Shown: positions 23,789 through 32,103, counted from the stretch's first letter. The stretch is 64,000 nt of DNA from Prevotella sp. (GCA_017443345.1 JAFSNR010000094.1:1-64000), one strand, 5' to 3'. Notes: generated from the letters alone by a model not told the origin. Made by a program: numbers and translations.

Positions 23789-23834
23789 GTTTATTTTTTT
23801 ACTATAAACTATTGATTATTTGCATTTTTCGTCG

Positions 23835-23842
23835 TACCTTTG
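23835..23842 (+). promoter_or_regulatory. Promoter -7 element TACCTTTG of a candidate small RNA
   Basis: TACCTTTGCACC matches the strong consensus, with an ATTG at 23811-23814 in the -33 position. No protein gene follows on this strand before a terminator at 23899. Confidence 0.6.
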
Positions 23843-23847
23843 CACCA

Positions 23848-23942
23848 GCTAAGTAAGAATGAGTAATGAATAGTTGATAATAAGTTAGTTAGAAATTTGA
23901 AAGCAAGACTGTCGCGATGACACTCTTGCTTTCTTTGTTTTT
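23848..23942 (+). ncRNA. Candidate small RNA of about 95 nt
   Basis: A good promoter (23835-23842) is followed by about 50 nt of A/T-rich sequence and a strong terminator hairpin (23899-23942). The only open frame between is four codons (ATGAGTAATGAA, then stop). The unit lies between the divergently placed lacI-type gene and the 3' end of the DUF5686 operon, convergent with the latter. The 5' end is estimated from promoter spacing. No known RNA family is recognised. Confidence 0.5.
23899..23942 (+). terminator. Intrinsic terminator of the candidate small RNA
   Basis: GAAAGCAAGA (23899-23908) pairs perfectly with TCTTGCTTTC (23924-23933), with a further TGTC/GACA inner stem. TTTGTTTTT follows on the plus strand only. 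Confidence 0.75.
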
Positions 23943-23948
23943 ACACAG

Positions 23949-26630
23949 TTAGAAGGTCATGCGGACCATCAATCGGAAACCGTGTTTGTGGGCTGTGGGA
24001 AGCTCGTTGTAGTTGAGACGACGGACGTACTCAACATGGATAATCTTGAAAATGTTGTGAATACCCAGAGACAGCTCCATGTAGGGGCGCTTAGAGTCGA
24101 TGACATATGAGCCTTCAGGGAAGTACATCAACAGGGGCGAGCCAGCATTCTTTTCCAGGAAGGGGTTGTTCTTGTCAGAGAGATCACCCCAAAGTATACG
24201 GAAAGCGATCCACTCGCGCCACTTCAGCTTCTTCAACAGTGGGATGCGGTTGAAGATCTTGCCATTGAGGTCCCAGTTGACATGGCCTGCGAGGAAGCGG
24301 TCGGTGGGGAACTCCATGTTGTTAATCGACTCGAAGGTGAAGTCCTGGATGATATAGGAGAGGTTGGTCTCAGGCATGATGAGCAGCGGATAAGGCACTT
24401 TCTCCCACTGGATACCACCCTTGATATAGAAGTCCATTTTTCCCCAAGAGCGCAGCCAGAAGCGCTTGTAGATGCTCGCCTCAGTGTAATTGTGGCTGTA
24501 GTCGCTGCCTAAGACGTTCTTCAGGCCTAGAGTGTGGCTGATGGTGAGAACGGGAGCGTCGAGATTGATGGGCAGGCGTCGCTGCTTGGTGTTGATAAAC
24601 GTCTCGCCTGGAGCGAAGCGCAACTCTGCACGCAACTCGGTCGTGCGGAACTTACGACTCTGAACAGGCGTAATCGGTGTGACAGGCGCAGTTGCCACTC
24701 CTGGGGTAGGAACAACGGGCGTGTTCTGCATATTGATTTCCTGCTGACAGACGGGATGGCTCCAGTTGGTCCATAGGCTACGGTCGCTACTCTCGCTGAG
24801 GGGGATAAAGTAGAGCTCGCCTGCAGCATCGTTCTCCTCGGTCTTCAACTCGACAGTAGTACGGAAGCCCCAGTCTTCCTCACGTTGGAAGTTGAGTGAC
24901 TGACGGTGGTAGAACTTCATCTTGTCAACCGTGGCCCACTTCAATGCTGTGAAGACATTATCCTTATCAGTATGGAGGAACTTGTCGGAGGGAGACTCGA
25001 TATCACGACTCGATGAGAGGGTAAGCATACGGATGGGGAACTCACGGGGCAGGTACTCCTTCTTATTGAACGACCAAATGACATCACCCTTGTAGTACCA
25101 CTGCTTGGAGCCCCAGCCTCGTGCGACATAGCCACGGAAAAAGAAGTTGGAATCGAGATTGGCAGTGGTCTGTGCTGACAGACGTGTACGGAAACCGTCG
25201 ATAAAGTTAGAGGTAAACATGGTGTTGATAGGACCAATATCAACCTTCGAGGGATGATCTTTGGTACCCGTCTCCACGAAATTTTCAATGAAAGCCTTAA
25301 GGGCAAAGATAATATACTTAAAGCCCTTGACTTTCTCGAGGTTCTTGATGAAGTCACCCATGGAACTCTCGCTCTTCGTAAGTTCCACTTGTCGGTATTT
25401 CTTCCAGAAGTCGTCGCCACGCATCATGGCATTGACATCCTTCACCTCTTTCTTCTTGCCCTTGAACAACTGACGAGGCAGTTCGTCGAAAGCATAGTCG
25501 GTGATTCGTGTATTGCGGATGACAGCGAAGGTCTGAAGGAAACTGGCCAACTTGAGTTCTGTAAACATGTCGTCGATGGTGAGAACCCATTCTCCGTTGG
25601 GCAACTTGGTAAACTCCTGCACAATCTGCATGTTCTCCACAAAGTTCACGTCGCTCTTCTTGGGGATGGTCATGTCGCAACGCTTCACTTGCCAACTGCT
25701 GTCAGCAAGGATATAGAGGTCGCCACGGAATCCGAAGTCCTGCTGGTTATTAGGCAGGAAATGCAGATGGAAACACTTGTCGCCCGCCACCATGAGGGTA
25801 TCCTCGATATAAAAGCGGTAGAAGGAGATGGCCCCACTACCGATGGGCGAAGTGAAGGGATACTGTAGCATGCGGATCTGGTCGTCATAGATATCGACAT
25901 CGGTGAAGACGTCCTTCATGACGGTGTTGAGGATATCACCCGTCTGCACAAGGTCATTGATGCCCGAGGCATTCATACCCTTGATAATAACCTTCTCGTC
26001 GTGGGGATGCTTACGGTAGATCTTCTGCGAAACGGTCTCGTCGACAGAGACTGGCAGAATCAGCTTATTGTTGTAAGGACAGGGCTCCACCTGGTCGATG
26101 AGCCACTGCTTCTTTTTATACTTTGGAGAGTCGAGGAGCGCAGGGGTAATATTATTGAGGGCAAGCGTCAGCTTCTGATACTTGTTGTACTGATAGTAGT
26201 CATGGTTGTCGAGATGCGTCTTCTTCTTGGCAGCTATGACCTTCTTCATCATCTCCACTGCGGGATTGTTCTTACGGCTGTAGCGGCCACGCTTGGCCTT
26301 TACCGTCACTTCCTTCAGCAGAGTGTTATCGGGCTTGAGCTTGATGTTATAAGTACCCTTGACACCATGATTCACCATTACGGTCGTGGTCACGTAGCCA
26401 ACAGCACTGAAGGAGAGCACCCAACCCTGATGGCGGGCAATGGAGTAATGGCCTTCGATGTTGGAGACGATTCCGAGGTTATGCCCCTTATATTGCACAG
26501 AGGCAAAGGGGATAGCCTCACCTGTCTGAGCATCAGTGATGGCTCCAGTAAGCATCTGCTGGGCAGAGGCGGGAAAAAGTGAGAGGTAAAAGGTGAAAAG
26601 TATGAGTAGGATCCTTATTCGAACATTCAT
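23949..26630 (-). CDS. DUF5686/CarboxypepD_reg-like outer-membrane protein
   Basis: The product is 893 aa. The signal peptide ends at SAQQ (about residue 25). A carboxypeptidase regulatory-like domain follows (LTGAITDAQTGEAIPFASVQYKG, about 27-110), then a long DUF5686 region with many alternating beta strands ending in the aromatic terminus RLMVRMTF, typical of an outer-membrane beta-barrel. Its role is unknown. It is the last gene of a five-gene operon; its ATG overlaps the HAD stop as ATGA. The signal peptide core LLILFTFYLSLF is encoded by a tandem repeat (26578-26605). Confidence 0.8.
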   Translation of the reverse strand: MNVRIRILLILFTFYLSLFPASAQQMLTGAITDAQTGEAIPFASVQYKGHNLGIVSNIEGHYSIARHQGWVLSFSAVGYVTTTVMVNHGVKGTYNIKLKPDNTLLKEVTVKAKRGRYSRKNNPAVEMMKKVIAAKKKTHLDNHDYYQYNKYQKLTLALNNITPALLDSPKYKKKQWLIDQVEPCPYNNKLILPVSVDETVSQKIYRKHPHDEKVIIKGMNASGINDLVQTGDILNTVMKDVFTDVDIYDDQIRMLQYPFTSPIGSGAISFYRFYIEDTLMVAGDKCFHLHFLPNNQQDFGFRGDLYILADSSWQVKRCDMTIPKKSDVNFVENMQIVQEFTKLPNGEWVLTIDDMFTELKLASFLQTFAVIRNTRITDYAFDELPRQLFKGKKKEVKDVNAMMRGDDFWKKYRQVELTKSESSMGDFIKNLEKVKGFKYIIFALKAFIENFVETGTKDHPSKVDIGPINTMFTSNFIDGFRTRLSAQTTANLDSNFFFRGYVARGWGSKQWYYKGDVIWSFNKKEYLPREFPIRMLTLSSSRDIESPSDKFLHTDKDNVFTALKWATVDKMKFYHRQSLNFQREEDWGFRTTVELKTEENDAAGELYFIPLSESSDRSLWTNWSHPVCQQEINMQNTPVVPTPGVATAPVTPITPVQSRKFRTTELRAELRFAPGETFINTKQRRLPINLDAPVLTISHTLGLKNVLGSDYSHNYTEASIYKRFWLRSWGKMDFYIKGGIQWEKVPYPLLIMPETNLSYIIQDFTFESINNMEFPTDRFLAGHVNWDLNGKIFNRIPLLKKLKWREWIAFRILWGDLSDKNNPFLEKNAGSPLLMYFPEGSYVIDSKRPYMELSLGIHNIFKIIHVEYVRRLNYNELPTAHKHGFRLMVRMTF
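26578..26605. repeat. Tandem repeat inside the DUF5686 signal peptide
   Basis: AGTGAGAGGTAAAAGGTGAAAAGT: units of GTGAGAG, GTAAAAG and GTGAAAAG. On the coding strand they give LFTFYLSLF, almost the same peptide as in the GH31 at 10859 and the peptidase at 33617. Confidence 0.65.
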
Positions 26631-27313
26631 AATAATTCTGTTAAGTTTGAAATGATACGGTCAGGGGCAGACTCATCGACGGGGTCGGAAGTCCAACCTT
26701 CGCCCTTGAACCACACCGTCTGACAGCCAGCCTGATGGGCAGGAATAATATCCTTGTCGATACTATCGCCAACGACAACGACCTCTGATGGATCCAGCCC
26801 CAAGGCCTCGACACCAAGGCTGAAGATACGAGGATCGGGCTTACGGATGCCCACCACTGCCGACTCGACGATATGCTGGAAAATGCCACCGAGTTGGAAT
26901 TCGCGGAGCACGGTGGCGATATTACCATAAAAATTGCTGACCAGCACCATGGGGAAGCGCTCGTGCAGCTGAAGCAGGACACTGCGACTGCGGGCTGTCT
27001 CTTCACAAGTACGGGTATAGAGGTCATCGAGAAGCATTTCCCCATATTGAGCCCGAGTCACCTCTGGACATCTCGTCTCGATAAAATCGAGCTGTAGCTG
27101 GATCTTCTTCTCGAGCGTCTGACGGAAGGTAAAGTCGGGTTGGATAATGGGATTGCGCCCCAACGTGCGCTCGCCATGGACATAAGCCTCGCGATAGAGG
27201 GCCTCGTCGACAGGCACACCTACATGCTCATAGGCATGCCAGATGACCTTACCCCAATGGTTACCACCCGTATCGAGCGTACCGCCATAGTCGAAGATGT
27301 ACCCCTTCATCAT
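26627..27313 (-). CDS. HAD-superfamily hydrolase with DYGGT motif I
   Basis: The product is 228 aa, cytoplasmic. Motif I is DYGGTLD (D8), motif II SNFY (LVSNFYGN), a late Lys in GIRKPDPRIF and motif IV VVVGDSIDKDI. The usual second Asp of motif I (DxD) is Gly10, as in some non-phosphatase HADs, so classic phosphatase chemistry is in doubt. It starts immediately after the CDP-alcohol phosphotransferase stop (no gap) and overlaps the DUF5686 gene by 4 bp. Context suggests it acts on a head-group phosphate or nucleotide intermediate. Confidence 0.8.
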   Translation of the reverse strand: MMKGYIFDYGGTLDTGGNHWGKVIWHAYEHVGVPVDEALYREAYVHGERTLGRNPIIQPDFTFRQTLEKKIQLQLDFIETRCPEVTRAQYGEMLLDDLYTRTCEETARSRSVLLQLHERFPMVLVSNFYGNIATVLREFQLGGIFQHIVESAVVGIRKPDPRIFSLGVEALGLDPSEVVVVGDSIDKDIIPAHQAGCQTVWFKGEGWTSDPVDESAPDRIISNLTELL

Positions 27314-28243
27314 CTACAGTTTCTCGTTGAGATCAGCACAAAGACGCTCGTGGGTTCTGCGCATATACATATACATGGCCTGGAAGACGGTCATGTCAAA
27401 CAGGGGGTAGAGCCAGGGGATATCACACAGACAAGCCACATAAATGGTTATAGCGCGGGCATTGAAAGTCAGCAGATTGGTGTACTTCATCAGCGGACGA
27501 CTACCCGTGAGCAGCTGCTGGCGGATGTCCTCCAGATGGGCTGAAGGCTGTTTCGAAGCTTCCTTCCAACGGGCAAAGAACCTCTGGAAGTTAGGTGTCT
27601 GCTTCTCCTGATTCTTGCAGTAATTGGCATAGTTATAGTAGAAGGTGCGTCCAAGAAGGTCGCTCTTGGGCAGACCCTCGTAGATGGCACGCTGCTGCTT
27701 GTAATTATCGAGTTCACTGCCGTCCTTTCCCAAGAGGAAGAAGAGGTGGATCTGACGGTAATAGTCAGCCAGGGTACTCTGAGGCGAGTGGATGATAAAG
27801 CCAGCAAAGGCACAGAAGAGGAATGCCCAGAAACTCCACTGGATACCAGTTCCAGGGATATTCTGGTTCCACAGACGGAACACGATGGCGAGATAGATGC
27901 AGAAGAACCACACATCGCCAGCAAAACCGTCGAGCATACGTCCGATAAGAGTCTTCTTACCCGTGATACGAGCCATCTGACCATCAGTAGAGTCGCAGAA
28001 GTTAGCCAGCATCAGCAAGGCCACACCATACAGGTTATGCTCCAGATCGGAATAATGGAACATCCATCCTGCACCTGCACCAAGGAAAATGGATACAATG
28101 GTAATGACATTCGGATGAATGTCTAATTTATTCCACAACAAAGCGAAAGCCAGACCAATAGGACGGGTGAAGTGTACGTCGAGCCACTCCTCCGTGTCCT
28201 CTGACTTAAATGATAACTTGAGTAATTCCTTAAATGTTGCCAT
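27314..28243 (-). CDS. CDP-alcohol phosphatidyltransferase family membrane enzyme
   Basis: The product is 309 aa starting at MATFKELLKLSF; a TTG at 28267 would only add repeat-encoded residues. The CDP-alcohol phosphotransferase signature is DSTDGQMARITGKKTLIGRM followed by LDGFAGD (residues 84-110), in an inner-membrane protein with about six helices. Such enzymes move a phospho-alcohol from a CDP-linked donor to an acceptor alcohol. The last two Asp residues (D105 and D110) are spaced by four residues rather than the usual three. The adjacent nucleotidyltransferase may make the CDP-activated substrate. The product is unknown. Confidence 0.8.
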   Translation of the reverse strand: MATFKELLKLSFKSEDTEEWLDVHFTRPIGLAFALLWNKLDIHPNVITIVSIFLGAGAGWMFHYSDLEHNLYGVALLMLANFCDSTDGQMARITGKKTLIGRMLDGFAGDVWFFCIYLAIVFRLWNQNIPGTGIQWSFWAFLFCAFAGFIIHSPQSTLADYYRQIHLFFLLGKDGSELDNYKQQRAIYEGLPKSDLLGRTFYYNYANYCKNQEKQTPNFQRFFARWKEASKQPSAHLEDIRQQLLTGSRPLMKYTNLLTFNARAITIYVACLCDIPWLYPLFDMTVFQAMYMYMRRTHERLCADLNEKL

Positions 28244-28247
28244 ATTT

Positions 28248-28276
28248 TTAAAATTTTCAATTTTCAATCTTCAACC
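28248..28276. repeat. Short tandem repeat, AATTTTCAATTTTCAATCTTCAA type
   Basis: Units of TTTTCAA/TCTTCAA span the end of the ATP-grasp gene and the gap before the CDP-alcohol gene. The last residues (VED) and stop of the ATP-grasp protein lie in it. Confidence 0.55.
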
Positions 28277-29049
28277 AATGACGCAATCGCCTCAGCAGCA
28301 TCCTCTCGACAGCGAGAGAAACTGGGCCAGTCATTGAAGTCAATCATACAGAATGTGCCATCACTGCGAACGATGCAGTCGCCACCATAGACATCAATGC
28401 CCACAGCCTCAGCCAGTCGTTCAGCCTCAGTCTGCATCACAGAAGCTTCGAAGGCGTAATGACGGGCAGAGCCATTGTGTGCCTCATCACTGAACTTCGT
28501 ATCGCCATCGTCCGTAGGATAATAATAGCGGAAGAAACCTGTGCCACGAACGCCATAGAACTTCACGAGGTCGCCCACCACATGGGCACTAACCGTATAG
28601 CTGCTGATACCCCGTTGCTCCATTGCCCGGATTTTTTCAGTCAACTGGATCTTGTCCGCTGCAAACTGCACATCCTCTTCCGACTGTGCAGCTGCATCAC
28701 CCCGCTTCAACCAATAGCCATGATCGCCCTCTTGAGGAGCTATCGGAGTGCCAATGTGCTTCATGATATCTTCGAGCGTGGAGCGTGAGCAGTTCTCGAT
28801 ACCTTCAGGTCTATTGATAATCTTGACGCCTTTAAGCGCCTTCAACCTTTCCAAAGTCTCAGGCTCTCTGCCCATCGAGAAGATACAATCGCACAACGGG
28901 GACAGTCCCCATTGTGAGATTTCACTACAAATGGTAACGGTGTGACCTGATGCTGAGAGACGGGCAGCTACAGCCTCGAGGATGGCAAGATCCTTCTCCA
29001 CCGAATTGGGGGAGAACCGCGGAGCCCGTTGTATCATCAGCACTTTCAT
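28264..29049 (-). CDS. ATP-grasp-like ligase
   Basis: The product is 261 aa, soluble. The N-terminal Rossmann-like part (MKVLMIQRAPRF) is followed by YWLKRGDAAAQ (nucleotide-binding lysine), and the C-terminal GIDVYGGDCIVRSDG and CMIDFNDWPSF carry the acidic and Asn residues that hold Mg-ATP in ATP-grasp enzymes. Such enzymes join a carboxylate to an amine or alcohol via an acyl phosphate. The acceptor is unknown. It sits between the nucleotidyltransferase and the CDP-alcohol enzyme. Residues about 44-53 (EISQWGLSPL) are encoded by a palindromic repeat. Confidence 0.7.
   Translation of the reverse strand: MKVLMIQRAPRFSPNSVEKDLAILEAVAARLSASGHTVTICSEISQWGLSPLCDCIFSMGREPETLERLKALKGVKIINRPEGIENCSRSTLEDIMKHIGTPIAPQEGDHGYWLKRGDAAAQSEEDVQFAADKIQLTEKIRAMEQRGISSYTVSAHVVGDLVKFYGVRGTGFFRYYYPTDDGDTKFSDEAHNGSARHYAFEASVMQTEAERLAEAVGIDVYGGDCIVRSDGTFCMIDFNDWPSFSRCREDAAEAIASLVED
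28892..28916. repeat. Palindromic repeat inside the ATP-grasp gene
   Basis: CACAACGGGGAC and GTCCCCATTGTG form 12-bp arms with one mismatch around a single central base. The minus strand reads TCTCACAATGGGGACTGTCCCC, the fullest copy of the repeat also seen at 297 and 12715. Confidence 0.7.
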
Positions 29050-29064
29050 GTCGTCAGTCGTGAT

Positions 29065-29778
29065 TTATTGATTCTGTAGAAATGCCTCAGCCTTCCCTAT
29101 ATCAGAGGCGTGATCGATATCGAGCACCTTCGAAAAGGGAAACGCTTGGAGGCGCAAGCCATCGCGGACGAGGGCACGCTGGAAATTCCGCATACGACTC
29201 TCTCCACGTTCTATACAACGATTGAGCGTATCGATAGACGCTGGTGTCAGACCATAGATGCCACCACTGATGTACTTCGGAGCATCACAACTATCGAGAA
29301 ACCCTGTGATACGCAAGCCCTCGTCAGTAGACACGTAGAGAGGTTTCTCGTCGTCAATATAGTCAGTAACACCCATCAGACCATCTGCCTCACCATGAGA
29401 GATGAGGGAACTGAAGGCCCTAACATAATCTGCGAACTCAGATTCACGGAAGATCGTATCGACAGTGGTGAGCACAAAAGGCTCATCGCCAAGCCAACGA
29501 CTAAGCTCCCACATGCTGTGCATGGAACTAGGTGTTGACTTGACGATGAACCGAAATGGCACCTGACCATCGTCTTTGATCTGCTTCAAACGAGCCTGTA
29601 CGTCAGTCATCTGCTCATTACAGATGGCGACAACTTCAGAGGCCCCGTTGTCAACAAAGACCCTCAGTAACCTGTCTATCAATTTTTCTCCAGCCACCTC
29701 AACCAGAGGTTTCGGACTTTTGATTCCTTCCTGAGCGAGCCTGCTTCCTTCGCCCGCCGCTATGATAGCATATTTCAT
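29065..29778 (-). CDS. Sugar-phosphate/alcohol-phosphate nucleotidyltransferase
   Basis: The product is 237 aa starting MKYAIIAAGEGSRL. The signature AAGEGSRLAQEGIKSPKPLVEV binds the NTP, and TTVDTIF and the late FSKVLDIDHASDIGKAEAF are typical of NTP_transferase proteins that make NDP-sugars or CDP-alcohols. It is the first gene of the operon reaching to 23949. An upstream in-frame ATG (29799) lies above the promoter and can be excluded. The leader is only a few bases. Substrate is unknown; a CDP-linked product for the downstream CDP-alcohol enzyme is the natural guess. Confidence 0.82.
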   Translation of the reverse strand: MKYAIIAAGEGSRLAQEGIKSPKPLVEVAGEKLIDRLLRVFVDNGASEVVAICNEQMTDVQARLKQIKDDGQVPFRFIVKSTPSSMHSMWELSRWLGDEPFVLTTVDTIFRESEFADYVRAFSSLISHGEADGLMGVTDYIDDEKPLYVSTDEGLRITGFLDSCDAPKYISGGIYGLTPASIDTLNRCIERGESRMRNFQRALVRDGLRLQAFPFSKVLDIDHASDIGKAEAFLQNQ

Positions 29779-29786
29779 AACGGCTG

Positions 29787-29794
29787 CAAAGGTA
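29787..29794 (-). promoter_or_regulatory. Promoter -7 element TACCTTTG of the envelope operon
   Basis: TACCTTTG on the minus strand ends 8 bases before the ATG at 29778, giving a very short leader. Confidence 0.65.
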
Positions 29795-29833
29795 GACAAT
29801 ATTTAGCAGATAGTGAAAACTTTTTAGATAAAT

Positions 29834-30616
29834 TTATTTTTCTACATTCAATTTATGAAAGTCTACCTCGCCAGAACCGCTTTTATGGTGAGAAAAATGT
29901 TCAATATATCCACTCAACTCGATTTCGCCCGATCCGTGCAACTCGCATTCCACTTTCTTACAACCATTCGCAAAATCAGCAGAGATGTCGCCTGAGCCTT
30001 TCACAGCCAACAAGGTATTCTGCACGTTATTCAACTTCAGATCGATATCGCCAGAGCCAATCAACGTCGCAGTAGCCCCACGAGTCTCCAAACGCTTCAT
30101 ATTAATATCACCCGACCCTATCAAATTGATGTCACAGCGGTCACATAGAAGGTCAGCCATCTCGATATCGCCTGAGCCACGCAGATTAATGTCCATATTA
30201 TCTGTATCGACGTGCTGTTTGCTGATAAAGTCGCCTGAACCATTCAACGCCACGCTGATGAGATCAGGGGAAGTCACGTAAACTGCAACATCGTTGTCAG
30301 TACTCACATGGAAATTGACCATCCCCACCTTTCCGCGATTACGCACAACAAGCGTCTTACCATCGAGTTCCGTCAGAATGTATTCAATATAATTCTCAGG
30401 GCCAGTCACTTTGACAGAGAAGCTGTCTGCCTGGGTGTAATAGACCGTAGGAGAACCATTCACTTCGATTTTCTCAAAACCTTTCAGATCACGAAATTCT
30501 GCCACACGTTCACCTGCTGGCTCCAGGGTAGTACAGGTTTTTACACACGACGTAGCAGACAACAGAATAACTGTCAAGGCCATCAGACCAGCAATTGGGA
30601 ATAAATTCTTTTTCAT
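29834..30616 (-). CDS. GIN-domain (DUF2807) lipoprotein
   Basis: The product is about 260 aa starting MKKNLFPIAGLM; starts at 30625 or 30628 would add MMND. A lipobox (LLSATSC) makes it a lipoprotein. The body is a right-handed beta-helix-like GIN domain with seven regularly spaced GSGD/GSGE turns (NGSGDF, RGSGDI, IGSGDI twice, KGSGDI, HGSGEI, SGSGEV). The family is common in Bacteroidetes and is thought to act at the cell surface, without known activity. It follows the PAS kinase by about 85 bp on the same strand and has no promoter of its own that I can see. Confidence 0.8.
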   Translation of the reverse strand: MKKNLFPIAGLMALTVILLSATSCVKTCTTLEPAGERVAEFRDLKGFEKIEVNGSPTVYYTQADSFSVKVTGPENYIEYILTELDGKTLVVRNRGKVGMVNFHVSTDNDVAVYVTSPDLISVALNGSGDFISKQHVDTDNMDINLRGSGDIEMADLLCDRCDINLIGSGDINMKRLETRGATATLIGSGDIDLKLNNVQNTLLAVKGSGDISADFANGCKKVECELHGSGEIELSGYIEHFSHHKSGSGEVDFHKLNVEK

Positions 30617-30700
30617 ATCATTCATCATTTTAAATTTTACTTCTGTCTGTTTGACGGAAGCAAACGAAAAAAAGTTGCACGAAAGCAGAAAAAAATGCAA

Positions 30701-31945
30701 TTAAGACATTGGCAGCTCCATCCAGAAGGTTGAGCCCTCGCCAAGCGTCGACTCCACGCCCATGGTACCATGCAGACTCTGGACATGAGCCTTAGCCACA
30801 GACAGACCAAGACCAGTACCTGGGATATATTCATCAATCTTGACAAAACGCTCAAAGATTCGCTCCTGATCTTCTTTGGCAATACCCTTACCTGTATCAC
30901 GTACAAAAATGCGAACATGATCACCCTTCACGAGGTCGAAGCCCAGCGTAATAGAACCTTTCTGGGTAAACTTCACAGCATTCTGCATCAGATGATCCAC
31001 AGCCTCCGTAAGCTTAGTGACATCAGTATACATATACAATTCGGCATAGGGGAAATGGGCGGCAATAATGAGTGACACGCCATCGACCAACTGGGCATGG
31101 TTATCTGCAATACCCTTCAGCAACGGCACGATATCCGTCTGCGACATCACCAGATTCTTGGCCTCTGCCTCGATCTTCGACATACTAACCAGACCATCGA
31201 TAATCTTTAACAGTTTATGGTTGTTTTCCTGAATCTCCCGAATCAGTTGGTTGCGGTCTTCCTCACTCTCTACCACAGGCAATAGATCAGCAAAGCCTAC
31301 AATAGCATTCAGCGGAGTACGGATCTCATGTCCCATATTAGCCAGGAAGGCAGTCTTCAGACGATCGCTTTCCTCTGCCTTGTTACGGGCACTGATCAAA
31401 TCGGCCTCCATCTTCTTCTGGTCGTCAATACGCAGGGAGGTACCGACCACAGATGTCGGATTACCCTCATCATCACGTGCAGAGATGGTTGCATAGCTCT
31501 CCTCCCAATACATCGTATTACCCACCTTCACACGATAAACCTGATGGTATGAATCACTCCTGCCTGACAGAATATCCTCAAGCGCAACCTTTACGCGCTG
31601 ACAATCAGAAGGATCCAGGAAATCCCACATCGAATCGATGGGGGTGTCAGGTGACGAGACATAACTGTCCTTGCCATCGCGAAAATCAGTTTCATAAGTC
31701 GCCAGACGCATTTTGGGATCCATGCGCCATACAGCAATCTTCATTGCCTTCAGGATGAACTCATATTCTATATTGTTCTGACGGGCTTTCTCAAGTTCAA
31801 GCAATTCCTTACTGAGCTTCGCACCGACCCGACGCTGACGTAAGATGCCATAGACGAGTAAGACAACCAGCAAGATACCCACCACCCAAAAGACGGGGAT
31901 GAGTTGCTCATTTTCAGAGTAGGCATATAACAACAATCCGATCAT
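30701..31945 (-). CDS. Membrane PAS-domain histidine kinase
   Basis: The product is 414 aa. One N-terminal transmembrane helix (about 15-35) is followed by a coiled coil, a PAS domain (about 60-175) and a kinase core: NMGHEIRTPLNAI (H206), N box MQNAVKFT, G1 DTGKGIA and G2 GTGLGLSVA. It is an intact autokinase with a cytoplasmic PAS sensor and no periplasmic domain. No response regulator is adjacent. A GIN lipoprotein gene follows and may be a co-transcribed target or partner. Confidence 0.85.
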   Translation of the reverse strand: MIGLLLYAYSENEQLIPVFWVVGILLVVLLVYGILRQRRVGAKLSKELLELEKARQNNIEYEFILKAMKIAVWRMDPKMRLATYETDFRDGKDSYVSSPDTPIDSMWDFLDPSDCQRVKVALEDILSGRSDSYHQVYRVKVGNTMYWEESYATISARDDEGNPTSVVGTSLRIDDQKKMEADLISARNKAEESDRLKTAFLANMGHEIRTPLNAIVGFADLLPVVESEEDRNQLIREIQENNHKLLKIIDGLVSMSKIEAEAKNLVMSQTDIVPLLKGIADNHAQLVDGVSLIIAAHFPYAELYMYTDVTKLTEAVDHLMQNAVKFTQKGSITLGFDLVKGDHVRIFVRDTGKGIAKEDQERIFERFVKIDEYIPGTGLGLSVAKAHVQSLHGTMGVESTLGEGSTFWMELPMS

Positions 31946-31962
31946 CGGTTCTTAATTCTTCG

Positions 31963-31970
31963 CAAAAGTA
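31963..31970 (-). promoter_or_regulatory. Promoter -7 element TACTTTTG
   Basis: TACTTTTGCG on the minus strand, about 17 bp before the ATG at 31945. Confidence 0.55.
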
Positions 31971-32075
31971 AGTATTTTATTTGGAAAATCAACAATTTAG
32001 GAGCGTTTTTTCAAAAAAACTAGAGTTTTTTATTAGATTAACAGTAAAAAAGTGCATTTTTCGCTCAACTTGCAG

Positions 32076-32083
32076 TATCTTTG
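32076..32083 (+). promoter_or_regulatory. Promoter -7 element TATCTTTG
   Basis: TATCTTTGCACCC lies 20 bp upstream of the ATG at 32104 and rules out the longer in-frame start further upstream. Confidence 0.65.
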
Positions 32084-32103
32084 CACCCTGTAATTGCAAT
32101 ACA

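Noticed and set aside
28892..28916. Palindrome as an intrinsic terminator
   Set aside because: It lies in the middle of an intact gene and has no T tract; repeat copies elsewhere explain it better.
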